DNA of 64,000 nucleotides from contig JAMYHX010000113.1 in assembly GCA_025529335.1 (NCBI GenBank), positions 35,068-99,067 of the forward strand. The letters run 5' to 3'. Shown piece by piece: positions 21,928 to 32,292 of this stretch (position 1 is the first letter of the stretch; every line of letters starts with the position of its first letter). The position numbers and the translations under genes were made by a program. The notes beneath the pieces were generated by a model, which worked only from the letters and a program-made list of their open reading frames with translations, made no database searches and was not told where the DNA came from. Origin of the DNA: Rhizopus sp. PT2906 (taxonomy: Eukaryota > Mucoromycota > Mucoromycetes > Mucorales > Rhizopodaceae).

Positions 21928-22297
21928 TATAAGTTATATAGAAAAAAAGAATGGAAAGTATTAAAAAAAAAAAGTAAAAAATAAAGAGAAAGAGAAAAAG
22001 GGAAAAAAAAAAAGAGAGAAAAGGATCTCTCTCTTTACTATCTCTTTCTCTCTTTTGCTATCTTTTTTCCCCCCCAGTTTAGCCCCTGTTTTAAATCATA
22101 CACGAGGGTTACAATAACAACAACCTTCAAGGTAAACTTATTTTCAGGAGAGAGTTAAAATATAAAAAAATAGGGAGAATAAAATAAATAATAATAATAA
22201 CAATCACACAATCACACACGCACAACAGCTGGTTGTTTGCCCATTTTAATGAAAAAAAAAAAGGGTTCGTTTATTGTTTTCCTGTTCCCTAAATTAT
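21928..22297. other. Intergenic region, vts1 promoter and SDR gene 3' end
   Basis: A-rich and CT-rich tracts flank vts1 on its 5' side. CTCTTT repeats at 22025-22060 may be the pyrimidine-rich core promoter of vts1 on the opposite strand. No gene is visible. Confidence 0.45.
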
Positions 22298-23353
22298 TTA
22301 AGTGTTGATGACAGTACCACCATTAGGATGGACAACTTGACCAGTGATAAAGGAAGAGTCATCGGAGGCTAAAAAGACAAATGCGGCAGCTACTTCACAA
22401 GGTTGAGCAGGTCGCTTGAAAGGAGGGAAAGAACCAAAGTTTTGAATTTCTTCTTGACTGAACGTGTTGGGAATCAATGGTGTCCAAACAGGTCCAGGAG
22501 CAACCGCATTGACTCGGATACGACGAGGTGCCAACTGTTGAGAGAGGGCACGAGTGAACGAGACAATGGCTCCCTTTGTAGCTGAATAATCAACCAAGAC
22601 GTCCATACCACGATAAGCAGCAATAGAGGCAGTGTTGACAACAACACCACCTGCCTTCAGATGGTTACAGACAAGTTTGGTCATAAAGATAGGACCAAAG
22701 ACTAAGTAAATAGATTAGAACAGACACAAGTCTCCCTTTTTTTATTATTATTATTATTACCATTCGTGCGGAAAGTTCTCTCGACAACATCACAATCGAG
22801 GTCTTCAACACGTGTGACCTTGTGCTGTTCAGCAGCATTATTGACAAGAATATCAATGCGACCAAAAGTTTTCAAGTGAGAATCAAGGATCTCTTGACAG
22901 TTCTTTTCATAGCCAATGTCACGAGCAATCAAGTGAATCTTGCAGTTCGTTTGACCTTCAATCGTATTCTTTGTATAAAGGGCATCTTCATCTTCTCTTT
23001 CATCTCGATAGACAATCGTGATACCAGCGACACCTTCAAGAGCATAAAGAGTAGCAATCGATCTTCCGATACCACTGTCAGCACCTAAGATACTAATATT
23101 AACAAAAGAATATAAAAAAAAGGGAGATGTATGTATTACCAGTAATCAAAGCATATTTGCCCTCTAATTTACCAGATCCACGATAGGGTTTGAAGCAGGG
23201 CTTTCCTTCAGCATCAAACGAAGGCAAGTGTTGAGTTACAGGGGCTGGCTTCAATAAAGAGGCTACACCTGTCTTTTGCCAGTTCATGTTCTTTCTCATT
23301 TCATTGTAATGATAAACATCATTAGGAAGGTCTTCGTCAAATCCAATAGTCAT
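22298..23353 (-). CDS. Short-chain dehydrogenase/reductase (glucose/ribitol dehydrogenase-like)
   Basis: Exons 23353-23140, 23084-22761 and 22701-22298 encode 313 residues. After a ~40-residue N-terminal extension typical of the YhdF/YdaD-type SDRs, the Rossmann motif ITGGADSGIGRS binds the cofactor. LVNNAAEQ is the NNAG motif, and the catalytic Ser (NTASIAAYRG) and Y-x-x-x-K (DYSATKGA) are present. RIRVNAVAPGPVWTPLIP follows, as in classical SDRs. It is probably a cytosolic NADP(H)-dependent oxidoreductase, perhaps stress-related; the substrate is not known. No targeting signal is visible. It is divergent from the Slm-like gene with 290 bp between starts. Intron 2 includes an ATT/AAT trinucleotide run. 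Confidence 0.92.
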
Positions 23354-23643
23354 TTTTCTTTATAAAGAGGGAGATATGAAAGAAAAGAAAAAAGAAAAAG
23401 GCCGTCATATTTATACAATGTCTGTATCTTGTGTGTAGTTTTTTGTTGTTAGTTGAAATGATAATGATATTTTTAAAAGTTGTCGATTCTCTTTAGGGGT
23501 TAACAATAATGATGCAAACCCGTGTTTATTATTTTTATTTTACTGAAAGGGTTTCACTCTTTGTGTGGTTATTGTTTCAAATAACGCTTTGCATAAAGCA
23601 TGAAGCTGTGATTGTTTTCTTTTTTTTTTTTGTAATAACAACA

Positions 23644-25529
23644 ATGAACTTTAGAAGGAAGAGCACGAAACGTAATTCTATCTTGCCTCATTTGCCCAAG
23701 GCAGAAACCATGCCAAACGCTCAAATTTCCGAACCCCCAATGATGCCAGGCCAAAAGACGCTTCCTTCTGCTGATTGGAAAAACGACGGTCATGGACAAC
23801 AGTTGGTGAGAACAGGCAAACAAGGCGTTCCATGGACCGATCGTCAGTCAAAAGTCCAATTAGACTCGGATCTTGAGCCCCCTCCTGTGTTTACTGCCAC
23901 CCCTAGCCGAGGCTTAACCCTCCGTCAGCCGACCAAATCTCAACGCCATGTGTTTCGTATGGAAAGTGGTATTGACCCTGTTGTTCTCTTGACAACTCGA
24001 TTAGAAACTTGGCGGACTGCCTTAAAAAACTTGGTAATAAGTAAAATAATAATAATAATAAAATTTTAATATCCTGTTAGGTTGACTTGTTCAAAAACTT
24101 GGCTTCGGTTGAAAGCAAAACGTCCAAGAGCTTCATTCGTGCCAGCAAGGTCGTTCAGGTTCCCTTTCGTCACTCCAGTGGTCAGTTTCTCGAATCGGGT
24201 GGAATTCAGGATGTTTGGGCAGCCATGCGTGACTATACAATACAGCATGGTATGCTCCATCATGAGACATCGACTTATCTTACTCGTGCAGTCATCCCAG
24301 CCTTAAGGGGTATCAAGGCGGATATCAAAACCATGGTTCATGGTATTCAGAAGGATAAGGATCTCAAAAGTGTTCAGATCTATAAGAGTCGCGTCGAAGT
24401 CGACAGACTTATCCGTGAACTTGATCGGACGATCGAACAAGTTCAGATGGCACCGCATCAGGCCGATCACTACATTGACCCTTTCTTGCTCAACCTTTGC
24501 GTCATTCATGCCATTCGTGGACTTTGTGACTATGAAAATGAATTGCATGATAATATCCTTAACCTTCAAAAGGAAACTGGTGTGTTTGAATACAAGATTA
24601 TCGAAAATGTTCGCTACATTCTTCAAAAGTATCAGGAATACCGTCTGAAGCACAAGATGGAGCACAAGGATTTCATTGGTCATGTCAATGATCTATTTAA
24701 CCGAGTAAAGCCAAACACTGAATGGGATGAATTCGTCAGACGTCATCAGTATCATCTGGTAATGGAGAACGCTGCTTACAAGACAGAAAACTCTGTAGAG
24801 TATCCTCATCAGGACAGCAAGTACGTACGCGCTGTCAAGATTGGACCTCTTCGTCTCAGATCAGGCATTAGCAGATCCTGGGCCGAAGGTGTTTATATTC
24901 TTACGCCAGGTATATATAAAAAAAGTTATACACTTGTGTAAAGCTGATCTTTTTTTTTTTTTTTATTAGCCGGATTCTTGCATGGTTACAAAACTCCAAA
25001 GCATTTCCAAACGAACCCTCTTCATCCGTCCTATACGCTCTTTATCCCTCACACCTCTGTCGAGAATTCAGAAGACGACGATCTTTGCTTTGAGGTATAT
25101 GAAGAGAAGAGGCGTTTGGGTGGTGGCCACTACGTCTTCCGTGCTAGTAAACCTCGTGAAGCCCAAGAATGGTTTGATGCTCTTGTACGTATTTCCAATC
25201 AGCATAGAATCACATCGTTGCTAGAATATGATCAACAACCGGGATTCAGTACGACGTCCAGACAGCGTGACCTTCCTCCTTTGCCTCCTAGCACCTGGCC
25301 TGAGCCTCCAAAGCAGGCAATTGAAGGATCATCCCAGCAGAATGCACTGGACACTGTCCATGAAGAAAATGGTCAGGATGAGCCTGTGTTGGGTAAGCAA
25401 GAACCACAGCCTGAAAGTTCAACGGCTGATCCTCGCTTGGAAGGCGAAGATGATCATTCCTTCATTCTCGCTCAAGATCAACAATTAAACCATCACGAGA
25501 ATTATTCTCCTGCTGTTAATGCGACATAA
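23644..25529 (+). CDS. slm1: Slm1/Slm2-like BAR-PH domain protein
   Basis: Exons 23644-24033, 24081-24909 and 24970-25529 encode 592 residues. A disordered N-terminus (~1-110) leads into a BAR-like helical region (~120-360; DPVVLLTTRLETWRTALKNL onward). A PH domain (~390-510) follows, starting VKIGPLRLRSGISRSW and ending EAQEWFDALVRI. The tail is acidic. Slm proteins bind PI(4,5)P2 at plasma-membrane eisosomes and are TORC2 targets/adaptors controlling sphingolipid synthesis and actin. The open frame begins further upstream (23509), but MNFRRKSTKR after an A-rich leader is the better start. An Fpk1-like kinase and Pss1 gene lie just downstream, also in membrane-lipid control. Confidence 0.82.
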
Positions 25530-25625
25530 ATAAATAAAGATCCACATCTCATGACATTTATTACTGTGTATGTATGGGGTATATATGTACAATGGGGGAG
25601 AGGAAGCAAAGCTTCTCTTTTTTTT

Positions 25626-26458
25626 TTAGGGCTTTGGAATACGAAGGGTTTTCGAGATCATGAGTGTTCCACTAACAACAAAAGACATCACAAATGGATG
25701 CAGTTCCCATCCTTGAGCCACTTCAACAATAGAACCAGGCAAGGCATCCAAATACAAGCCATTCTTTACAAAATAAGCAATCCAAGCCACGAGTGCTAAG
25801 GAAGTCGGGATCGGAGTTCCTTCAAAGTGGTGAACCTTGCCTGTGGCGTCCTTTGGAGCCAGGGCTACTGTAGCATTGTAACGAGCAAGACGAGCGATAC
25901 CGCAGCAGATAAAGTAAGTTAACGCGACCGTGTCAAGATAGGTGCGCATACCAACTGTATATATATATATATATATCAGTCCACACAACTTTCTTTTTTT
26001 TTTATTATCTTATCTCTCTTTTCTTACCTGCATAGGCCAAGGCAGCAGGAGCAACACCAAAGGAAATCTAGGATAGGGGTTTTAATGGATATAATATAAA
26101 AAAAAAAGCTACTTACCAAATCAGCTAAACTATCAAGTTCTTGTCCAAGCAAAGAAGAGTTGTTTCTCCAACGAGCAACTCGTCCGTCCATAAAGTCAAA
26201 GAACATTGCAAAGGGCAACAAGATCATAGACAAGTATAAATCTCGAACATTGTTGGTAGTCAAGTAACGCATAGAACTCAAGACAGACTGAACTCCACAA
26301 ATACCGTTCATTAAGGTGATGACATCGGCCAAGTAAAAGTTGCTTTTGAAATTGTTAGCTTATAAAAAATTATATAAAGTAGAAAGACTTTACCGAACCA
26401 TGGAAAAATGACCGTCTACTTCTCTTGGCGTATCGTTCTTCTTGTCAGTTAAAGCCAT
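25626..26458 (-). CDS. cho1: CDP-diacylglycerol-serine O-phosphatidyltransferase (phosphatidylserine synthase)
   Basis: Exons 26458-26394, 26342-26117, 26067-26028 and 25954-25626 encode 219 residues. The CDP-alcohol phosphatidyltransferase signature D-G-x2-A-R-x8-G-x3-D-x3-D is seen as MDGRVARW..., LGQELDSLADL. Multiple membrane helices follow, with the family motif GIARLARYN and the EGTPIP loop. The enzyme makes phosphatidylserine from CDP-DAG and serine in the ER. The 40-nt third exon codes ISFGVAPAALAYA. A TA-dinucleotide run (25958-25976) sits in the last intron. The gene converges on the Slm-like gene with 96 bp between stops. Confidence 0.94.
25958..25976. repeat. TA dinucleotide repeat
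   Basis: Nineteen nucleotides of alternating T and A lie inside the last intron of the phosphatidylserine synthase gene. They sit in the intron's 3' part (on the minus strand), next to the CAG acceptor. Confidence 0.85.
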
Positions 26459-26619
26459 GTTTTAATAAAAATTAAAAAAAAAAAAAGACACGAACAAAAA
26501 AAAAGAACTTTTTATACATTACATCATAAACTCAGCTAAAGATATATAAATGTATACGGTTGGTGTCACCGTAGAATGGTTACTATTCAATAGGGTTACT
26601 CTCTCTCTTTATCAATAGA

Positions 26620-28233
26620 TCAATTTCTTTTTTTGTTACCTGAACTGAATGATTTAAAGGGGTCATCATTATCATCAGACAATGTATCTAAAGGAGTTGT
26701 CTCTAATTCAAAACTCACGCTTTCCTTGATCCGATTGAAATGGACTGCTCGAATCGGTTGAGCCTTGGACGGGATGATCGGTGGCTTCATATTGCGTAAG
26801 AGAGCAAAGTTGATGGTATTAAAGAACGGATGAGACTTGACTTCACTTGCGCCTGCACGTGATCCAAGGCGTTTCTTTTCATTCTTATTTAGTAGTTTAC
26901 GTATGAATGACTTACAATGACTTGATAAGGTTTGGAAGTAGGCATTATCAGGAAATTCTACTGGTTGATTGAGGATCAGATTAAATGTTTCGTCCCTTGT
27001 TCGACCTTTGAATGGTGTATATCCACACTAGAAACACGGATCAATTGTGTATAAGCCAAAAAGGGAGTTTTTACTTACAATCATTTCATACACAAAGATG
27101 CCTAGTGTCCACCAATCGACTGTGCATGAATGCCCACTTCCCCTGATAACTTCAGGTGCCAAGTATTCTAAAAAAAAAAAGAGAGATCAATTTGGATATA
27201 AAAAGGAGAATAATAAATAGATTACCTTCTGTACCAACAAATGAATTGGTTCTAATGCTCATGCGAGTATCGATCATGGGCTGTTTCTATAGAAACAATG
27301 AATTAGTTTTTTTTTTTTTTTTTTTTTTTTTTTTGAAAACAAACAGATATACAACTTACAGAAAATGGAGAACTCGGTTGTACGAATGTAGGCGGTGTAA
27401 CAGATGAAGATTGAATGGACAGATCAAAATCTGATAACATGAGATGTCCTGATTCATGCAAGAGAATGTCTATACATACACACGTACACATACAAATATA
27501 AAAATGTATGATTAAAAAAACAATCCAACAGTATATCACATCTTTTTACTTTCTGGCTTCAAGTCACGGAATACGATGCCCATGAGGTGTAAATACTCTA
27601 ATGCGGCTACTACTTCAGCAGCATAAAATCTGGCTTCATTCTCTTTCAATATCCTTCCTGGACGATTCTGTAAGGCTCGAAAAAATTCTCCTCCGACACA
27701 AAACTCCATACAGAAATATAAATGATCTCGACTTTGAAATGAATGATAGAGAGGGACAATGAATGGATGATTGGCTGTCGATAGGATGGCTTGTTCTGAT
27801 AAAGCTCGCTTGATCTTGTTTCTTTTGATCATTTCCTTCTTTGATAAAACTATGTATCGTCATTTAATTACATGTATAATCTACACACACATACTGCACC
27901 TTTGAGAGCATAGAGTTTGTCAGTGGTCTTATGCTTGACAAGATATACTTTGCCGACATCTCCTTTTCCTAGTAACCGAATCTTTTCGAAATCACTTGGA
28001 CCTACTTGAGCTTGTTGCTTTTGTAGTGAATAGGATGGTTTCAATTTAGGACTATTGACAGGAGTTGAATGAATGCTATTGGTCGAAGCAAAATACTCTT
28101 TAGTGTTTGGCACAGATGCCACTCTCCTTAGATTTGGCTCAAGTGATTCGAGCGCTTTATTGTTCAATTTAACTTTGGTTTGAAATGTACTGTTGGGATG
28201 ATAAATAGGTGCTGGTGATGAAGGAAGCGACAT
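26620..28233 (-). CDS. AGC-family serine/threonine kinase, Fpk1/Nrc-2-like
   Basis: Exons 28233-27900, 27849-27550, 27469-27360, 27286-27226, 27167-27079 and 27027-26620 encode 433 residues. The kinase domain starts FEKIRLLGKGDVGKVYLV. The catalytic Lys is in YALKVLSKK, the loop is FRDLKPEN, and the metal motif is DFD (LSDFDLS) instead of DFG, typical of the AGC-VIII/flippase-kinase branch. Next come GTEEYLAPEVI and PVDWWTLG-like VDWWTLGIFVYEMI. The tail NTINFALLRNMKPPIIP is the family's C-terminal lobe end. In yeasts Fpk1 activates P4-ATPase flippases and is linked to sphingolipid/TORC2 signalling. The N-terminus is short. An ATG at 28337 with an extra 5' exon is possible, but I chose 28233. 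Intron 3 carries ~28 T. Confidence 0.87.
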
Positions 28234-28389
28234 GAAGTAGAGTGAAAAAAAAAAAGAAAAAGAAAAGCAGTGCAAAAGAAAGAGAGAGAGAGAAGAAAGG
28301 GTGGGTTACCATAAATAGTTGTTGATTTCCCTTTCATTAGTTCTTGATCTTCTCTTTCTCTCCCAACCAATCAAATTTATTAACATAAT

Positions 28390-28922
28390 TTAAGCATCAT
28401 TTTCTTCAAAAGAGAGTAAAGACGTCGTTTGTTTCGATTTAGTCTTCTTTTTCTTTTTCTTTGGATCCAATTTTGCTGCTTCTTCATCAATGATGGACTG
28501 TAATTTACGTTTACTATCTCCTGTCTTTTTAGTTTGTTTACGAAACAGTAATCGACCATTTTCATCTACTGCTGGTTGTTCTTCTTCCTTTTCTTCTTCT
28601 TTTTTCTCTTCTTCTTCTTCTTCATTTTCACCCGTGTCTTTATGTATTTCTTTTTATATATAACAAATACGTGTCAGTTATGCATTTCAACTGTACAAAT
28701 GGGTCATTTGCCTTTTCCATTAGAATCAAGTTCAACGACTTGAGCTCCTTCTAATTCGTCATAGTCATCGTCGTCCTGTCCGTCTTCATAATTCATAAAC
28801 TTCTTTTTTGCTTCTTCCTTTTCTTGAGTTCTATCTTTTAATTTGGCCAAGAATGGAGCTTCTTTATGAACATAGGATAATCCTTTAGATATTTGATGAG
28901 GTGTCAATTGTTTTTGTGGCAT
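28390..28922 (-). CDS. DUF4604 / KIAA1143-like nuclear-type protein
   Basis: Exons 28922-28712 and 28649-28390 encode 156 residues. The join uses a GC-AG intron (AAAAG|GCAAAT ... AAAAAG) of 62 nt. No GT donor fits, and both flanking frames are clearly coding. The N-terminal LSYVHKEAPFLAKLKDR and C-terminal TTSLLSFEENDA match the DUF4604 family (human KIAA1143 ends SSLLSF-acidic), with an acidic middle and a Lys-rich run (KKKKKKTKSK). The function is unknown; the basic/acidic composition suggests a nuclear protein. It starts 54 bp behind the stop of the SWIM gene on the same strand. Confidence 0.8.
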
Positions 28923-28975
28923 TTTATTAAAAGAAAAAAAGGGTAAAAATGCGTCACAAAAAAAAAAAGTTTATT

Positions 28976-29649
28976 TTATTTAGTTGGATGATAACGAGAG
29001 AATATGTCCTTTAACACCTATAAAAAAAGATGAGTAAACATAAAATAAAAGAAGCATAGGTTACCTTGTCAGAGGGTGTCAATGTTTCATACACAGGTGA
29101 CTTTAAATCAGTCACTTTGAGTTCTCTCAAAAGAATGAAGAGGATATGCTTACAATGAGTTCCTCTCACGTTATGATCTCTGCAAGTACAATGTAATTTG
29201 GGTCCAATGGTGACTGTGTATTCCTTCATATATATATATATAAGTTAAACCTAGTCGATAATTTATAGGTGTATCCTTACCTTGCCTGTGCTACCCTTGA
29301 CTGCATAAAAGAAATGTTAGTAATTTAAGATTTCAGTCAGAATGTACCTTTAAAGTCATGACTCTTCATATAAGTTGTCATTTCAGATGATACCAATCTT
29401 ATATTTTGCTTAGCCATTCTCTCCAATCTTATTTCAAGCTCCTGTTTGTTTGTGTATCTCGTCAATAATAAAAAAGGGCATGCCTTCAGTGTAACCTACC
29501 TCAGGAACAGTTTGTTCAATATCCTCAATGTCACTCTCCGACAAAAGTTGGTCATCATCACTTAATTCATATGCCTTTTCTTTTCCCTTTGCATAAGTAT
29601 TGAGTATCTTTGATACCTGTTGTTCAGTATCTGAATTATGATTAGACAT
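28976..29649 (-). CDS. SWIM-type zinc-finger protein
   Basis: Exons 29649-29500, 29441-29348, 29300-29281, 29223-29065 and 29017-28976 encode 154 residues. An acidic N-terminus with two short Ser/Asp/Glu clusters is followed by the SWIM finger C-x-C-x(n)-C-x-H: LHCTCRDHNVRGTHCKHILF. A short helical tail ends ...DIFSRYHPTK. SWIM domains bind DNA or proteins, for example in ZSWIM ubiquitin-ligase adaptors and Shu2/SWS1 recombination factors. Here nothing else identifies the partner. The 20-nt exon 3 (codes KGSTGK) is the smallest exon in this gene; exon 4 starts at an AAG acceptor next to a TA-rich run. The order and phases close in one frame. Confidence 0.75.
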
Positions 29650-29802
29650 ACGAAAAAAAAGAGAGAAAAGGTGCATAAAAAAACGTCTGGCTATATGTGA
29701 CGCACAAGTCATCGTGGGAAAATGATGCAGAACTACACTCTCTTTCTCTCTCACGATGCTTGATATCATTTTCTCTTTCTTTTCTTTATATTTTTTTTAA
29801 TC

Positions 29803-30996
29803 ATGTTGTTCATCAGACTTGCCAGAGTGAATACCACCTTCCGACATGTTCGAAGCATGTCAACAGCAGGTAAAAAGGGAATTTAACAAGTAATGACATA
29901 ATATTGACATATTTTATACATAGTAAGCATAACCCATCACTAATAAAAAAACAAACATTAAATGACATTGATAGAACCACAGAAAGAATGCAATTGGTCT
30001 CATTGGCTTGGGTCAAATGGTACATATATAGATATATATAATAAATAAAGAGATTCAATACTTATCATGAACAACATTAGGGGTCAGGTATGGCCAAGAA
30101 CCTTGCCTTGAAAGCGACAGGTCCAGTTTATGTCTATGACTTGAACGATAAAGCGATTCAAAGCTTAACCAAAGAATATGCTCATCTCAAGGTCGCCAAG
30201 GATCCCGCTGATATGGCCAAACAAGTTTCGACAGTCATTACTATGTTACCCGAATCATCTCACGTAGAAAAAGTGTATGAGGCCATGATGGACTATATCA
30301 ATGAAGAAAATATCTTGATTGATTCAAGTACGATCGATAGTCAAGCTGCCAAGACATTGGCAGAAAAGGTAATGCAGGAAAAGCAAGCGCTCGTCTTTGA
30401 CGCGCCGGTCAGTGGTGGTACGTTGGGTGCTGAAGCAGGTACCTTGACGTTCATGGTCGGAGCCCCTAGTATGGAAAGCTTTACCAAGATCAAGCCTACC
30501 CTGGAGTGGATGGGTAAGAATGTCGTCTATTGTGGTTCGAATGGAACTGGACAGATTGCCAAGGCATGTAATAACATGTTGCTTGGTATTTCCATGATGG
30601 GCGTCTCTGAGGCCATGTTGCTAGGAACAAAAAAGGGCATGGATCCTCATTTGTTGGCCGCCATCATCAATACATCCACAGGAAGATGTTGGAGTTCAGA
30701 CACATACAATCCTTATCCTGGTGTTATACCTACCGCTCCTGCCTCAAGAGACTATCAGGGTGGATTTAGTAATAAGCTCATGGCCAAGGATCTTAAACTG
30801 GCCATGAAGGCAGCCAAGGATTGTGACGTGTCTCCTCCATTAGGCTCTATGGCATCTCAAATGTATGACAAGTTGGCCAAAGACAATGAATTTGGTACTC
30901 TAGACTTCTCGAGTATCTTTAAGGTAAAAAAAATATAGTCTATTCTATTATATTCATTCATTTGTTTATATATAGTTTCTGTCTACACATAAATAA
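29803..30996 (+). CDS. hibadh: 3-hydroxyisobutyrate dehydrogenase, mitochondrial
   Basis: Exons 29803-29869 (presequence), 29975-30019, 30081-30923 and 30976-30996. The N-terminus MLFIRLARVNTTFRHVRSMS is an Arg-rich mitochondrial targeting peptide. GLIGLGQMGSGMAKN is the NAD-binding loop, FDAPVSGGTLGAEAGTLTFM the substrate-binding signature, and the catalytic Lys lies in GQIAKACNNML. The enzyme oxidises 3-hydroxyisobutyrate in valine breakdown. The last exon (codes FLSTHK) replaces a readthrough tail VKKI. The exon 1/exon 2 join is one nucleotide out of phase with the chosen GTAAAA donor and TAG acceptor. Either a different splice site is used or the sequence has a small indel here; the rest of the gene is sound. 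Confidence 0.88.
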
Positions 30997-31116
30997 ATGC
31001 CCTTTTGATAAAAAAAAGATGAATAATACATTTTTAATATAATGACAAAAGTATAGAATTGCATAATACAAGTACATAAAGAAAAGATGAAGAAAAAAAG
31101 GGGGGATCTAATGATA

Positions 31117-32151
31117 TTATAATGATACAATATGAGCTTGAGTATCTTTATCATCTTGAGCATGGATAACCCATTTGATATACTCATAAACACTCCAACT
31201 AATGGCTGTACTTGGCATATGTGTCAGCACTCTTGGTTTAAAACCTCTAAAAAATCCCTTGAGACCATATCGTTCCATGATTATTCCTGTTGCTTCTCTA
31301 AATCCTGTGACATTTCGAATACGAGGATCATGACTTGTGCCTCTTGTTTGTAATAGAGTCTTTACGACATCCATAGGTGTTGTCAGTGAAGATGCAACTG
31401 CGCCTGCCAGTGCACCAGCGATAATATGTGTCTTTGGATCATAATGTTGTCCCTCTGATTTCAATATCTTTCTAAAAAACTCGTAGGTTGCAAACTGAAT
31501 GGATTGAAAAGGAACTGACATGACAAGTGTTGTAGGTAATGAAATATAAAATGCCTTGAAGCCTTCTTTAGTATACACAGATGATGCACACTCTCGAATG
31601 GTTCGGTAAGTTGAATCCTTTAGCTGCATACGTTGCTTGACAACTATTATACTCATCAATGACCATATCCTATTGACTCTAATTTCTTACCATCAAAGGG
31701 TGTCATTAAACCATCATGGGCTATCGTTGCACAAGCACCTGCTGCTGCTGACGCTATCGGATGGTGGCCGCTGGTCGCATTGGCTCCAAAATACTCTTTA
31801 CAAAACTCATATGTGGTGAAATGTAAGGCATGGGCTGGTCCTGCTCCAAGCACAACTGAATTCACACCTTTCCAGAGATTCATCAGTTTAGCTGAGGTTT
31901 GTATAGAAGAAGAAGAAGAAGCTGAAATCACTTGCATTCTAGTCTAATGAAACAGATCTGTCAACCTTTTCTTTTATAATTAAGCTACTTTCTAAACCAA
32001 AAAAAATTTTATGTATAAAACTTACTTTTATACTGTCCACAGGATACATTGCACAATGTTCTGCAATACCTGCTAAAGCACCTGCTATAGCATTCTGTGT
32101 CATTGTGGTATTACCACCAAGTGATTCATAATCGTATTCTTCTTCAATCAT
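31117..32151 (-). CDS. mrs4: Mitoferrin-type mitochondrial iron carrier (Mrs3/Mrs4)
   Basis: Exons 32151-32026, 31943-31691 and 31643-31117 encode 301 residues. The three carrier repeats have PVDSIKTRMQ, PFDVVKQRMQ and PMDVVKTLLQTRG. The mitoferrin features GIAEHCAMYPVDSIKTRMQ, GPAHALHFTTYEFCKE and HDGLMTPFDVVKQRMQ (the His-Asp and Met residues tied to iron transport) are present. It imports Fe2+ across the inner membrane for haem and iron-sulfur cluster synthesis. A cytosolic Fe-S assembly gene (cia1) lies ~2.7 kb downstream; this is probably coincidental. A Ser run in exon 2 (SSSSS) is encoded by a TTC/CTT-type repeat. Confidence 0.92.
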
Positions 32152-32292
32152 TGCTTTATGAAAAAGAAGAAAAAAAAAACTAACCCTCAGGGAACCCTGT
32201 TTTTTATCCCCGCAAATTTACTTTTTCAAGCAAAATCTGATAAACTCTAATTGTTCCTTTTATGAAAAGGGTCCTCTCCCTATCAGATTTTA

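Noticed and set aside
23509..23643. Upstream extension of the Slm-like frame
   Set aside because: It is low-complexity hydrophobic leader sequence with no homology pattern. The ATG at 23644 fits better.
24303..24683. Frames antisense or shifted in the Slm-like BAR region
   Set aside because: The coding sense frame is clear and continuous; these are shadows.
28338..28370. TTG-initiated extension of the kinase gene
   Set aside because: A TTG start is not plausible in a fungus. An ATG at 28337 with a spliced leader exon remains possible but unproven.
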